The notes under the pieces were generated by a model. That model searched no databases, was not told where the DNA came from, and was given only the letters and a program-made list of their open reading frames with translations. Below, piece after piece: positions 11,156 to 20,480 of a stretch of DNA of 64,000 nt; the stretch's first letter is position 1, and each line of letters begins with the position of its first letter. A program made the translations under genes and the position numbers. The DNA is from Mesobacillus jeotgali (lineage in GTDB: Bacteria; Bacillota; Bacilli; Bacillales; Cytobacillaceae), in assembly GCF_014856545.2 (NCBI RefSeq), contig NZ_CP109811.1, positions 366,001-430,000 of the forward strand, read 5' to 3'.

Positions 11156-12856
11156 TTGTTCCAAGAACTCAGAGCAAATGAATTCAATAAACGGTTAGCA
11201 CGTCTTCCTTATGCTGAAAAGCAACACTTAACTCAAGCAAGGAAAAGCAAGAAACAACAGCTCCATATTGTCTATGCAATGACCCTTGTAGCGATTTCGG
11301 GAGGAGTAAAAGTCATAATCGAACACGCAAATAAACTGACCAAAGCAGGAGCTAAAGTAACGTTGGTATCCCATTTCCAGAAGCCGAGCTGGTTTCCGAT
11401 TGAAGCGGATTATATCCAAGTTCCCTTTGATCTTGACCTGGCAAAAGGGATTCCAAATTGTGATGTGATTGTCGCGACTTATTGGGACCATATTCAGGCA
11501 TGCATTGAAACGGGAATTGCCCCTGTTGTTTATTTTGAACAGGGAGATTTTCATCTTTTTGACTATGAAACAATGAATTCCACGCTCAAAAACTTCATTC
11601 ACAAGCAATTTGATATCGTTCCGTTCTTATTCACAGTTTCTAATCAAGCATCAGAATTGATCGGGGATGTTTATAGGAGAGAAGCAGAGGTTTTTCCGAA
11701 TGCAGTAGATGACAAAATCTTCTCAGTTCATGGAGAAAAGGTGATTGGAGAACGTCCGTATATATTGATGGTGGGCGGTGAAAGCTCCTCATTTAAGCGG
11801 ATACCAGATATTATTGAAGCTTATGAAAAGGTAAAAAAAGAGGTGGATATTGACCTTTATTGGATCACTCCAGAACAGCCATCTGACAAGATGAAAACCA
11901 GTGTCGCAAAGGTTTTTGTCAATCCTCCTCAACAAATGATCGGTAATTTATATAGAGGTGCGGATTTGTACGCATGCGGATCGTCTTATGAAAACTTCCC
12001 GCTTCCGCCTTTAGAGGCGATGGCATGTGGGTGCCCCGTTGTGACCACTAATAATCGGGGATCCCTGGAATATGCAGCTCATCAAAAAAATGCGTATATA
12101 TGCAATATGAAGGACCCAGAGGATATGGCTGCCAAGATTCTCGAGGTTTTAAAAAATGATGAGATAAAAGAGAGTTTAATAGCAAATGGATTAACAACGG
12201 CAAAACAGTACCATTGGGATACCATCATCCAGGACATCTACGCATATTATAAACAGATTGCATCCCACGACATAGAGGGAATGCATGATGACTGGGAGAT
12301 GGCTGTCCAGCCTGAGGATTTTATAAATCCCGGGGATTATGATAAATTGAGAAAGTTTTTAAGAGTGACGAATGCCGATCTGGTTAAAGTGCCTGTCCTT
12401 CATGAGATAGAGAAAGTACCTCGAATAGCCAGGTGGGAGGTAATGGCTCGCCGAAAAAATGGAGAGCAGGGCCTGACAGAGGATTGTTTTTGTCCTGTGA
12501 ACGCGGTAAATAAGCTGCAGTTGCTGAATTACCCCGGTTACAGTTCATTTTTAGTAAAGGATTATGAAAAAGGGCTGGAAGAATTCCAGTCTCAATACGA
12601 ACAGGGGAATGCGGTGGAAAAGGCTGTTGCAGCCAGATGGATGATCCTGTCTCTCATGAGGCTGCAGAGGAAGCAAGAGGCTAAGAAAAGATTGAAGAGT
12701 TTAAAGAAGCTTTATCCTTACAATGCTGATTTTTACTTGCTGGCAATGTTAGTCACCGATGAAGAAAATGAGAAGGATTCCAATCTTGAATATCTTAAAG
12801 TACTCGGAGATGCAGCGTCTTACCCGGAATTCTTCTTTGATATTCAAAACTATTAA
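11156..12856 (+). CDS. Glycosyltransferase family 4 protein with C-terminal helical extension
   Basis: About 566 residues. The GT4 (GT-B fold) part spans roughly 25-370: HIVYAMTLVAISGGVKVIIEHANKL is the N-terminal loop, FPNAVDDKIFS the interdomain region, and SSYENFPLPPLEAMACGCPVV the donor-binding E-x7-E region. The last 150 residues are a helical, TPR-like extension. It should transfer a sugar from a nucleotide donor in the cytoplasm. TTG at 11156 is preferred because GGAGGTG lies 8 bases before it; an ATG 24 bases upstream would put that site inside the gene. The first gene after the collagen-like protein, it probably acts on it or on a glycan of the same locus. Confidence 0.82.
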   Translation: MFQELRANEFNKRLARLPYAEKQHLTQARKSKKQQLHIVYAMTLVAISGGVKVIIEHANKLTKAGAKVTLVSHFQKPSWFPIEADYIQVPFDLDLAKGIPNCDVIVATYWDHIQACIETGIAPVVYFEQGDFHLFDYETMNSTLKNFIHKQFDIVPFLFTVSNQASELIGDVYRREAEVFPNAVDDKIFSVHGEKVIGERPYILMVGGESSSFKRIPDIIEAYEKVKKEVDIDLYWITPEQPSDKMKTSVAKVFVNPPQQMIGNLYRGADLYACGSSYENFPLPPLEAMACGCPVVTTNNRGSLEYAAHQKNAYICNMKDPEDMAAKILEVLKNDEIKESLIANGLTTAKQYHWDTIIQDIYAYYKQIASHDIEGMHDDWEMAVQPEDFINPGDYDKLRKFLRVTNADLVKVPVLHEIEKVPRIARWEVMARRKNGEQGLTEDCFCPVNAVNKLQLLNYPGYSSFLVKDYEKGLEEFQSQYEQGNAVEKAVAARWMILSLMRLQRKQEAKKRLKSLKKLYPYNADFYLLAMLVTDEENEKDSNLEYLKVLGDAASYPEFFFDIQNY

Positions 12857-12922
12857 AGTGCTAAGCCCTGCAGGAATTGCTGTGACCTGCAGGTTTTACT
12901 CAATCTATTATGGGGTGTTTAG

Positions 12923-14035
12923 ATGATTAGTGTAATTCTGCCCGTATATAATGGGGAAAAGTTTTTGAAGGATACACTAGAAAGTTTATTGGTTCAAACG
13001 GTAAAAGATTTAGAGATTATTATAATAAATGACGGTTCTACGGATCAAAGTGAGCAAGTGATCAAATCATTCGATGATAAAAGAATCCGCTATTTCAAGC
13101 AGGAAAATAAGGGGGTGGCCTCCGCTTTCAATGTTGGTCTAACCCACTCGAAGGGTGAGTTCATTACCTTTCATGGTGCCGATGATCTATCTTTGCCGAA
13201 TCGATTTGAACGATTGCTAGAAGGGCTTTGTGATAAAAATATCGGCTATTCCCATTCTGATATGCTGCTGATTAGTGAAACAGGTCAGCCTTTTGGTTAT
13301 TGGCAATCCTTTAATATTTCTCCTGATGATATTTATCCCTTTTTTCTAAACGTCGGTACGCCTTTCAATAATGCCAGCATTCTTTTCAGGAAGGAAGCGG
13401 TAGAAGGCATCCTGTACGATGAATCTATTAAAGTAGGCTCTGACACAGATTATATTGTAAAGGTGGCACAGGGCAAATGGATTCCTTACCATATTCCTGA
13501 ACCATTGTACCTGTACCGAAGGCATCAAACGAATGTTACGAACCAAAAAAGCCAGGAGGTACTTTCAAGGCATGTCAAACTGAATATTACGGATGAACAC
13601 CTTGAAGCACTTGGCGAATTAAACGCAAGGGGCGAAGCAGACTATCAAAAATTATTTGCGGCTAAATTGATTGCAGGGATAGCACTTTCAAGACGCTGGA
13701 TGATGAATGAAGCTTACGCATTATTCTACGAAGCCATTCCTTTGATTAAAACGGACCGGGAACGGGTCTTCTATGAAGCGATGAAGGGGCTGATCGAGAA
13801 AGACTACCAGCGGACAGTGAATCATTTTACTAAAATTCAAAAGCGTAATCATTTAGATGAAAACTACCTAGGGGAAGCCTTGCTTTCGATGAAAAAGTAT
13901 GACGAAGCGTACCGGCATTTCATGAAGGCTCTCGAAATGGAACCCTCGTATCGTTCACCTATGCAGAACATTAAAGCAGTCGGGATGCTGAAAAGCCTGA
14001 ATGTCATTGATAAACATATGTACAGATATAAATAA
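12923..14035 (+). CDS. Glycosyltransferase family 2 protein with TPR-like C-terminus
   Basis: 370 residues. MISVILPVYNGEKFLKDTLE and IIINDGSTDQS (about 35-45) are the GT-A nucleotide-binding motifs, and FHGADDLSLPNRF (about 82-94) carries the metal-binding Asp pair in place of DxD. The GT2 domain ends near 215. The rest is helical with one clear TPR unit (GEALLSMKKYDEAYRHFMKALEMEP read in two halves). Inverting GT2 enzyme, donor and acceptor unknown. It follows the GT4 gene by 66 bases and ends at a strong terminator. Confidence 0.85.
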   Translation: MISVILPVYNGEKFLKDTLESLLVQTVKDLEIIIINDGSTDQSEQVIKSFDDKRIRYFKQENKGVASAFNVGLTHSKGEFITFHGADDLSLPNRFERLLEGLCDKNIGYSHSDMLLISETGQPFGYWQSFNISPDDIYPFFLNVGTPFNNASILFRKEAVEGILYDESIKVGSDTDYIVKVAQGKWIPYHIPEPLYLYRRHQTNVTNQKSQEVLSRHVKLNITDEHLEALGELNARGEADYQKLFAAKLIAGIALSRRWMMNEAYALFYEAIPLIKTDRERVFYEAMKGLIEKDYQRTVNHFTKIQKRNHLDENYLGEALLSMKKYDEAYRHFMKALEMEPSYRSPMQNIKAVGMLKSLNVIDKHMYRYK

Positions 14036-14060
14036 CCCCCAAGTGGTAAGGGGGTTTTTT
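14034..14060 (+). terminator. Terminator after the glycosyltransferase pair
   Basis: AACCCCC (14034-14040) pairs with GGGGGTT (14050-14056), followed by a T run. It overlaps the stop codon of the upstream gene. Confidence 0.8.
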
Positions 14061-14065
14061 GCTGC

Positions 14066-15343
14066 TTATTTTACGCCAATGCCTTTATAGGCCATGCCTA
14101 GAGTTTCGATTTCTTTTTTATCAAGGACATTCCTTCCATCCAGAACAAGCTTGCAATTGTCAAAGCGTTTAAAGTCAAAGTGTTTAAACTCATCATGGAA
14201 CGCTTGCAGGATGATGATATCAATTTCATCTGGTTTTATTTTTGAAAAAGGCATTACATTGAATGATGCGATCTCCTCGTCAGTATATAAAGGGTCTTCC
14301 ACATAAATAATCGCATTTTTTTGCTTAAGTTTTTCGATGAGCAGCAGAGTCGATGACTTGGTATGTTCTTTTACATTTTCTCGAAAGGAAAGGCCAAGGA
14401 TCAGGACTTTTTGCTGCTCCAATGTATGGATACTTTCCTCAATGCCCTTTACGGCATAACTGGCCATATTATCATTGATTTCTCTTGATAGCGTCACCAG
14501 GCCATTTTCCAAACCATTGTTAATAAAGAAGTAAGGATATACTGGAATGCAATGCCCTCCTACTCCGATACCTGGTAAATGGAGGTGGGAAAAAGGTTCG
14601 CTGTTGGCGGCTTTGATCACTTCTTTTATATTTACGCCTAATTGGTCTGCATAAACGGCCAGTTCATTCACTAATGCGATATTCACATCCCGGTAAACAC
14701 TTTCGGCCACCTTGGTGAACTCAGCTGTTTCCAGACTGCTGACCTGTAAAATATCACAATTTAGAGCGTTCTTATAAAATTCTGTCGCCAGCTTAAGACT
14801 TTTCTCATCGAGTCCGCCAATCACTTTCGGGTAAGCGGCCAAATCTTCGATAATTCGATTGGAATAAACCCTTTCCGGACTATAACCCAGATAAAAATCA
14901 GTTCCCATTGTTAAGCCTGAAATTTCTTCAATTCTTTTGCCAAATCGATTCCTTGTATCACCTGTAGGCAAAGTCGTTTCAAAGATGACCAGGGTTCCCT
15001 TTTTAATTCCTTTCCCTATTTCCTCTACAGCGGAATCAATATATTGATAGAGTACCTCATCTCGGTCATTAATTAATACTGGCACTATAACAATGACGAT
15101 TTCTGATTTCGATACAGCTTCTGCTGTGTTAGTGGTGGCCATAAGGGTCTGTTTTTTATGAGCCTCCTCTACCAGGCTTTCCAGCCCTGGCTCATTACTG
15201 ATATGGGAAATTCCTTTATTCACTGTTTCAATTACCTCTTCTTTAATATCCGCTCCAAACACCCGGTAATGACCGCTGTTTGCAAAAACGGCAGCAAGTG
15301 TCAGGCCGATCTTGCCTAATCCCACAACCGTTATATTTTTCAT
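14066..15343 (-). CDS. Nucleotide-sugar 6-dehydrogenase (UDP-GlcNAc/UDP-ManNAc type)
   Basis: 425 residues from the ATG at 15343, which follows AAAGGAG by 8 bases. Rossmann motif VVGLGKIGLTLAAVFA is at the N-terminus, FETTLPTGDT (about 125) and YSPERV (about 155) are family motifs, and GIGVGGHCIPVYPYF (about 262) contains the catalytic cysteine. It oxidises C6 of a UDP-sugar to the uronate in two NAD-dependent steps. The opposite neighbours encode the WbpB-, WbpE- and WbpD-like enzymes that would use UDP-GlcNAc uronate, so it is best read as the WbpA-type first enzyme. It is transcribed divergently from them with 244 bases between. Confidence 0.85.
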   Translation of the reverse strand: MKNITVVGLGKIGLTLAAVFANSGHYRVFGADIKEEVIETVNKGISHISNEPGLESLVEEAHKKQTLMATTNTAEAVSKSEIVIVIVPVLINDRDEVLYQYIDSAVEEIGKGIKKGTLVIFETTLPTGDTRNRFGKRIEEISGLTMGTDFYLGYSPERVYSNRIIEDLAAYPKVIGGLDEKSLKLATEFYKNALNCDILQVSSLETAEFTKVAESVYRDVNIALVNELAVYADQLGVNIKEVIKAANSEPFSHLHLPGIGVGGHCIPVYPYFFINNGLENGLVTLSREINDNMASYAVKGIEESIHTLEQQKVLILGLSFRENVKEHTKSSTLLLIEKLKQKNAIIYVEDPLYTDEEIASFNVMPFSKIKPDEIDIIILQAFHDEFKHFDFKRFDNCKLVLDGRNVLDKKEIETLGMAYKGIGVK

Positions 15344-15587
15344 AATCACAGCTCCTTTAAATGACTAATTAAACATGGCTGAATGCCATCACTTTTTATA
15401 TTATGCATACCATGCGGGAGGAGTACTTTTAACTTGCAGGCAGATGAAGGGGACGGGATAGAATCTGGTGCCGCAATTAAGAAAAGGCTCAATAACGTTT
15501 AACTTTTTGCAGATATTTTCATAGCTTAATATGAGGATTTTCGTATGAGCATAGTTTGAAAGTTCGTTTAAGAAAAGAGGGATTAAT

Positions 15588-16292
15588 TTGAGCATTCCTG
15601 AAAGTGCGGCTATTGGGAAGAATGTTGTCATAGAAGACAATGTCCATATCGGAGAGAATGTGACGATAGGCCATAATACGGTCATATTGGAGGGCACCTA
15701 TATTGGTGATCACGTAGCAATCGGATCGAACTGCGTCTTAGGAGTTAAACCAGCAGGCAATAAAAAAATGAGGAAATCGGACGGTTCCCTGCAGCCGTTA
15801 CGGATACAATCCTATACCCGAATTGGCAGCCTCGTGTCAATCTATTCCAATACAGAGATACATGAGCATGTTTTTATCGGAGACCATGCCAGCATCAGGG
15901 AAAATTCGTCAATCGGCAGCGGTTCCGTGATTGGCAGAGGTGCGATCGTTGAATTGAATACGAGTATCGGGAAGAATGTCACCGTCCAGACTCTTGCGTA
16001 TGTAACAGGTGACACCATTTTAGAGGATAATGTATTCCTTGGTCCCTGTGTTTCGATGTCCAATGATAAATACATGGGTGCGAGGAAATTCACTTTAAAG
16101 GGTCCCCATGTTAAAAATGGAGCAAAAATCGGCAATAACGCTTCACTGCTTCCAGGCATTACGGTAGGAGAACAAGCTATTGTAGGGGCTGGCTCTGTCG
16201 TCACAAAGGATGTTGCCGGCCATACCGTTTCTGCAGGGGTGCCTGCAAAAGAAATGACTCCCCGAGGTACGGAGGGGGGAGGGATTTCATGA
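15588..16292 (+). CDS. Hexapeptide-repeat N-acetyltransferase (WbpD/WlbB type)
   Basis: 234 residues, almost all left-handed beta-helix: IGKNVVIEDNVHIGENVTIG, IGDHASIRENSSIGSGSVIG, then GAKIGNNASLLPGITVGEQA and a C-terminal GVPAKEM. Expected to transfer acetyl from acetyl-CoA to the 3-amino group of UDP-2-acetamido-3-amino-glucuronate. The start is TTG at 15588. It overlaps the aminotransferase gene by 4 bases (ATGA), and that gene overlaps the oxidoreductase, so the three are one operon. Confidence 0.8.
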   Translation: MSIPESAAIGKNVVIEDNVHIGENVTIGHNTVILEGTYIGDHVAIGSNCVLGVKPAGNKKMRKSDGSLQPLRIQSYTRIGSLVSIYSNTEIHEHVFIGDHASIRENSSIGSGSVIGRGAIVELNTSIGKNVTVQTLAYVTGDTILEDNVFLGPCVSMSNDKYMGARKFTLKGPHVKNGAKIGNNASLLPGITVGEQAIVGAGSVVTKDVAGHTVSAGVPAKEMTPRGTEGGGIS

Positions 16293-17395
16293 GGATTCCA
16301 ATGGTGGATTTAAAGAAGGAATATGAACTATATGGTGAACCGATTAAACAGTCTGTACTAAAGGTCTTGGAAAGCGGATCCTATATCCTGGGTGAGAGGG
16401 GAAAGCAATTTGAAGACGAACTTGCCAAGTACCTAGGCTGCCGGTATGCAGCAGGAGTAGCAAATGGGACGGATGCCTTGCTGCTAGCGCTCGAGGCCCT
16501 TGGAATCGGAGCAGGCGATGAAGTGATCACGACACCTTTTACCTTTTATGCGACGGGGGAAATGATTGCACGAGCGGGTGCTGAACCTGTTTTTGTGGAT
16601 ATAGAACCGGAAACGTATAATATAGACCCTGATAAAATTGAAGCGGCCATTACGGAAAAAACGAAAGCCATCATTGTCGTCCATTTGTTTGGAAAAGCTG
16701 CAGAAATGGATGCGATCATGAAGATTGCTTCCTCTTATAATCTTAAAGTCATTGAGGATGCCTGTCAGGCAATAGGGACGGAGCATGAAGGGAAAAAGGC
16801 AGGTACTATTGGAGATATTGGCTGTTTTTCATTTTTTCCGTCAAAGAATCTTGGCGCATTTGGCGATGCTGGGATGACGGTGACAAATGATAAGGATATA
16901 AACGATAAAATATGCCAGCTTCGGAATCATGGAAGCAAGGAAAGGTATATCCATTGTGATATCGGAGTCAATAGCAGGCTGGACGAAATCCAGGCTGCGG
17001 TCCTGATTGAAAAAATCAAGCTCCTGGATCTGTTTTTGTTTAAGAGGATGGGAATTGCCAACACTTATACTCGCGAATTAAAGGAGCTGGTGAAGACTCC
17101 TCCTTCCCGAAGTGACAGGGAGCATACCTACCATCAGTATTGTATTGAGAGCGATAACCGCGATAAACTGTCTTCTCATTTAAACGATATGGGCATTGCT
17201 ACTGGAATCTACTATCCTGTCCCGCTTCACTTGCAGAAAGCTTTTAGCTATTTGAACTACAAAGAAGGCGATTTTCCTGTTGCTGAAAAAGCTGCAAAAA
17301 AAATACTTGCCCTGCCGATTAATCCGACCATGACTGTCTCGGACCAGGAGTTCATTATCTCCGAGATAAAAAAAGTGGCAGGTGCATCCCGGTGA
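16289..17395 (+). CDS. DegT/DnrJ/EryC1/StrS aminotransferase (WbpE/WlbC type)
   Basis: 368-residue PLP-dependent sugar aminotransferase. MVDLKKEYELYGEPIKQSV opens the domain. VANGTDALLLAL (about 58) binds the PLP phosphate, IEDACQAIG (about 155) stacks on the ring, and SFFPSKNLGAFGDAG (about 182) contains the Schiff-base lysine. The usual Arg/His residues follow (NHGSKERY). In this context it would aminate the 3-keto sugar made by the downstream oxidoreductase. Translationally coupled on both sides by 4-base overlaps. Confidence 0.85.
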   Translation: MRIPMVDLKKEYELYGEPIKQSVLKVLESGSYILGERGKQFEDELAKYLGCRYAAGVANGTDALLLALEALGIGAGDEVITTPFTFYATGEMIARAGAEPVFVDIEPETYNIDPDKIEAAITEKTKAIIVVHLFGKAAEMDAIMKIASSYNLKVIEDACQAIGTEHEGKKAGTIGDIGCFSFFPSKNLGAFGDAGMTVTNDKDINDKICQLRNHGSKERYIHCDIGVNSRLDEIQAAVLIEKIKLLDLFLFKRMGIANTYTRELKELVKTPPSRSDREHTYHQYCIESDNRDKLSSHLNDMGIATGIYYPVPLHLQKAFSYLNYKEGDFPVAEKAAKKILALPINPTMTVSDQEFIISEIKKVAGASR

Positions 17396-18339
17396 AATTG
17401 ATCCGTATAGGTGTTGTTGGGACAGGAAAGATGGGGACGTACCATTGCCAAAAGTTGAAACAGATGAAAAATGTCGAGTTTACAGGGATTTACGATAAGG
17501 ACCTTGAAAAAGCTGGGAAGCTAGCCGGCCAGTTAAATGTAAGGGCTTTTGACAGCTACCAGGATTTATTGGAAAATGTGGAAGCAGTAGTGATTGCAGC
17601 TCCTACAATGCTCCATTTCGCATTAGTGAAAGAAGCGATTCTAGCAGATAAGCATATATTAGTAGAAAAACCTATCACCGTTTCCATAGAGGAAGCGAAT
17701 AACATAAAGAGCTTGCTTAGCAATAAGGAGCTGATCTTCCAGGTAGGCCATATCGAGAGATTTAATCCTGTCATCCAGCAGCTTTCCAAATGCCTGGACA
17801 GAGATAAAATGATCAGCGTTGAAGCAAAGCGCTTGGGGCTCTCTAACAGGATTAAGGATAGCGATGTTGTTCTGGATGTAATGATTCATGATATAGATAT
17901 CATTTTAAGCTTAGTGGATAGTCCGATTTCCCGTATTGCTGCCGAGGGGGTCCGCGGCTCAAAGGTAAATCATTTTGATACCGTGACAGCCCTGATTTCT
18001 TTTGAAAACGGAGTGATCGCCACCCTGACAGCCAGCAATGCCTCACATGAAAAGGAAAGGACACTAACAATTCTAGAAAAAGAAAAGGTAATCAGAACAG
18101 ATTATCTGACTAGAAGGCAAAGAATTGTAAAAAACGGTACAGCTTCAAAAGAACATCCATTTGAAATAGAATCTGAGATTCTGATTTTGACAACCCCGTT
18201 GGCAGATCCGTTGCAGCAAGAATTGGAACATTTTGCAGCGTGCATAAGAAATGGAGTCCATCCGTTGGTTGGCGTGCAGCAAGGGTATGCGGCCGTCGAG
18301 GTAGCTCTTGAAATCAAAGGATTACTTGAAAAAAAATAA
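17392..18339 (+). CDS. Gfo/Idh/MocA family oxidoreductase (WbpB/WlbA type)
   Basis: 315 residues. RIGVVGTGKMGTYHCQKLKQ is the N-terminal Rossmann loop, LVEKPITVSIEEA (about 90-102) holds the family Glu-Lys-Pro motif, and DVMIHDIDIILSLV (about 163) supplies the His/Asp pair of the active site. It would oxidise C3 of UDP-GlcNAc uronate. It starts with GTG overlapping the aminotransferase stop. With the dehydrogenase at 14066 it completes a four-step path to UDP-2,3-diacetamido-2,3-dideoxy-glucuronic acid. A C2 epimerase for the manno form is not seen here. Confidence 0.85.
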   Translation: MKLIRIGVVGTGKMGTYHCQKLKQMKNVEFTGIYDKDLEKAGKLAGQLNVRAFDSYQDLLENVEAVVIAAPTMLHFALVKEAILADKHILVEKPITVSIEEANNIKSLLSNKELIFQVGHIERFNPVIQQLSKCLDRDKMISVEAKRLGLSNRIKDSDVVLDVMIHDIDIILSLVDSPISRIAAEGVRGSKVNHFDTVTALISFENGVIATLTASNASHEKERTLTILEKEKVIRTDYLTRRQRIVKNGTASKEHPFEIESEILILTTPLADPLQQELEHFAACIRNGVHPLVGVQQGYAAVEVALEIKGLLEKK

Positions 18340-18350
18340 CCGACAGAAAA

Positions 18351-18387
18351 AGTTTTACTTCGAACAAGATGGAAGTAAAGCTTTTTT
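18351..18387 (+). terminator. Terminator of the amino-sugar operon
   Basis: AGTTTTACTTC (18351-18361) pairs with GGAAGTAAAGCT (18371-18382), then TTTTT. Confidence 0.7.
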
Positions 18388-18393
18388 GCGTGA

Positions 18394-18427
18394 CAAAAAA
18401 ATCCCCGCATTGGTTAAGAACGGGAAT
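18394..18427 (-). terminator. Terminator of the minus-strand GT-D gene
   Basis: Read on the minus strand, ATTCCCG (18427-18421) pairs with CGGGGAT (18407-18401), followed by seven T. Confidence 0.6.
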
Positions 18428-18473
18428 CAATACGCTTCTATCGTATAGATGAACCTCTCACTCTAACATTCCA

Positions 18474-19364
18474 CTAGCTTTTCCTAAGTACGCGGATGCC
18501 TTTGATATACCAATCAAGCAAATGTCCAAAATCCAAAGCCACTTTCTTTTGCTTGGCCAGCTCAACACAAATCAGGTTAGCTGGTATCCCTGCAGAGACA
18601 AGAGCGACATCAAATTCATAATTACTCGCTTGATCGAGTACTTCTGGCACAGAGGAAATATCGGGTACCGGGATGGTGCCAACAATGGAATGATAGCCTT
18701 TGGCATTCAAAAACTCCTTGCCGTCGGCTGCCCGATTTCCAATCAAGAGGACTCGATAATGACTTAACAGGTGATGGTAGCAGTTGGTTTCTTCGTTCAT
18801 TTTGTAATTGATCTGGGAACTTGTGAAGCATGTCTGATTTAAAGGAAGTTTAATCTCTTTTGCCAGATTATTGAATAGCCGCTGGTAGGTAGGATATCTT
18901 GCTTCGGGAATGCCGACTATATCCGCTTCCTGCAGATTCTCTAGCAAGAGCTGCCTTTTTTCATGATCTGGAACCTTGAAACCGCCTAACGCATACTGTA
19001 ATTTACCATTTTTATTAATCTCTTCTGAAGAAACGAGGATGTCGTGGGCCAAAGCAAGGACCTCCCCATCGCCTAAACGGATAACGCTTAACCCTGTTTT
19101 CTCGTCCAAAGCTTTCAGCACTCGGGCATATACCTCTGCAGGCGTTTTTAAAGAAATGATCTCTTTAGAAAGCTGATTTAACCCCGCTTCAATGATGTCC
19201 TCAATATTGAAGGGGAGATACTGGCCATCCTCCAGATGCTTCTTTACAAGGGCTTCACCGCCTCTATACATTGCTTCTGCAGCAAGTGTGCCAATATCCC
19301 AGGTACCGGGATACCCCACTTTAAAAATGCTTTCCCATTGCTCTTTCGTAAATGAATAGGCCAA
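18474..19364 (-). CDS. GT-D fold (DUF1792-like) glycosyltransferase
   Basis: About 296 residues. The central VIRLGDGEVLAL matches the RxGDGE motif of the DUF1792/GT-D fold, the glycosyltransferases first known from serine-rich adhesin glycosylation. The C-terminal part has DVALVSAGIPANLICVELAK and a final ALDFGHLLDWYIKG, also as in that family. Predicted to extend a protein-linked glycan. The TTG at 19364 follows AAAGGAG by 8 bases; the frame is open 18 bases further, but that would place the ribosome site inside the gene. It lies inside the sugar cluster on the opposite strand. Confidence 0.72.
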   Translation of the reverse strand: MAYSFTKEQWESIFKVGYPGTWDIGTLAAEAMYRGGEALVKKHLEDGQYLPFNIEDIIEAGLNQLSKEIISLKTPAEVYARVLKALDEKTGLSVIRLGDGEVLALAHDILVSSEEINKNGKLQYALGGFKVPDHEKRQLLLENLQEADIVGIPEARYPTYQRLFNNLAKEIKLPLNQTCFTSSQINYKMNEETNCYHHLLSHYRVLLIGNRAADGKEFLNAKGYHSIVGTIPVPDISSVPEVLDQASNYEFDVALVSAGIPANLICVELAKQKKVALDFGHLLDWYIKGIRVLRKS

Positions 19365-19506
19365 AACGCAATCTCCTTTCAATTATGATTCTTAACATTA
19401 TATTGGCGTGTTGCCGCAAAGGTTCTGCTGAAAGTCCAAACAAGACATTGTGATGCTTCATATGTAAATAGTAAGGTGTTTATTTTGGAAATCCAGGAGG
19501 GTTAAA

Positions 19507-20412
19507 ATGAAGGTTTTAATAACTGGAGGTGCTGGTTTTATCGGCTCACATATTGTGTATGCGCTGAAGGACAAAGGCTATGAAACAGTAGTAGTGGATA
19601 ATCTTTCTTCCGGAAAAAAGGATTTTCTGCATCCAGGGGCGGCGTTTTATTCATTGAATATACTGGATGAAAGTTTAGGGTCTATTTTTGAAAAGGAGAG
19701 GCCGGATGCAGTCATCCATCTTGCAGCACAGATCAGTGTTCAGAAATCAACCGGTAACTCCAGACTGGACGCTGAGACCAATATTTTGGGTACGTTAAAA
19801 ATACTGGAGCTATGTAAAAAACATGATTGTAAATTGATTTATTCCTCGTCGGCAGCTGTTTATGGAAACCCCGTCTATTTGCCTGTGGATGAACGCCACC
19901 CTGTTAAACCTCTATCAAACTATGGCATTTCAAAATACACGCCGGAAATGTATATCTCCCTTTATTCCCAACAGTATGATGTAGATTATACGATCCTGCG
20001 CTATGCGAATGTGTATGGAGCCAGACAGGATGCAGAGGGAGAAGGAGGGGTCATTTCGATTTTTATAAAAAAAATGCTCAATAATGAACCCCCAGTAATC
20101 TTTGGAAATGGTGAACAAACAAGGGACTTTATTTATGTAGAAGACGTTGCTGCAGCAAATCTCGCTGCCTTGGAAATGGATTGTCGCGGCGTATTCAATA
20201 TTAGCAGCAATCACGAAATGACCATTAACTCGCTCGTGGATGAAATCAATCGTATATTGAATACCAAGCTGGCGCCTATCCATAAAAAATTCCGGACCGG
20301 CGATATCCTCCATAGCTGCCTGAATAACCAATTGGCCAAAAAGAAACTGGGGTGGGAACCTAAGTTTTCTTTGAAAGAGGGATTGAAAAAGACGATTGAC
20401 AGCTGTAAGTGA
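19507..20412 (+). CDS. NAD-dependent nucleotide-sugar epimerase/dehydratase (GalE-like SDR)
   Basis: 301-residue extended short-chain dehydrogenase. ITGGAGFIGSHIV is the NAD-binding glycine loop, IHLAAQISVQKS (about 70) and SSSAAVYG (about 118) are core motifs, and the catalytic YGISK is at about 138-142. NVYGARQDAEGEGGVISIF and the C-terminal LGWEPKFSLKEGL fit UDP-glucose/UDP-GlcNAc 4-epimerase relatives. It probably supplies a galacto-configured sugar, but dehydratase activity cannot be excluded. AGGAGGG lies 6 bases before the ATG. Flanked by glycosyltransferase genes on the other strand. Confidence 0.8.
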   Translation: MKVLITGGAGFIGSHIVYALKDKGYETVVVDNLSSGKKDFLHPGAAFYSLNILDESLGSIFEKERPDAVIHLAAQISVQKSTGNSRLDAETNILGTLKILELCKKHDCKLIYSSSAAVYGNPVYLPVDERHPVKPLSNYGISKYTPEMYISLYSQQYDVDYTILRYANVYGARQDAEGEGGVISIFIKKMLNNEPPVIFGNGEQTRDFIYVEDVAAANLAALEMDCRGVFNISSNHEMTINSLVDEINRILNTKLAPIHKKFRTGDILHSCLNNQLAKKKLGWEPKFSLKEGLKKTIDSCK

Positions 20413-20445
20413 TTCGTTATGATATGTAATTTATTCGGAATGAAG

Positions 20446-20480
20446 AAGAAGTAAGGGGGCAGCCTTACTTCTTTTCCTTT
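20446..20480. terminator. Terminator between convergent sugar genes
   Basis: GAAGTAAGG (20448-20456) and CCTTACTTC (20463-20471) form a perfect stem, followed on the plus strand by TTTTCCTTTTT. The minus-strand stop codon lies within it. Confidence 0.7.
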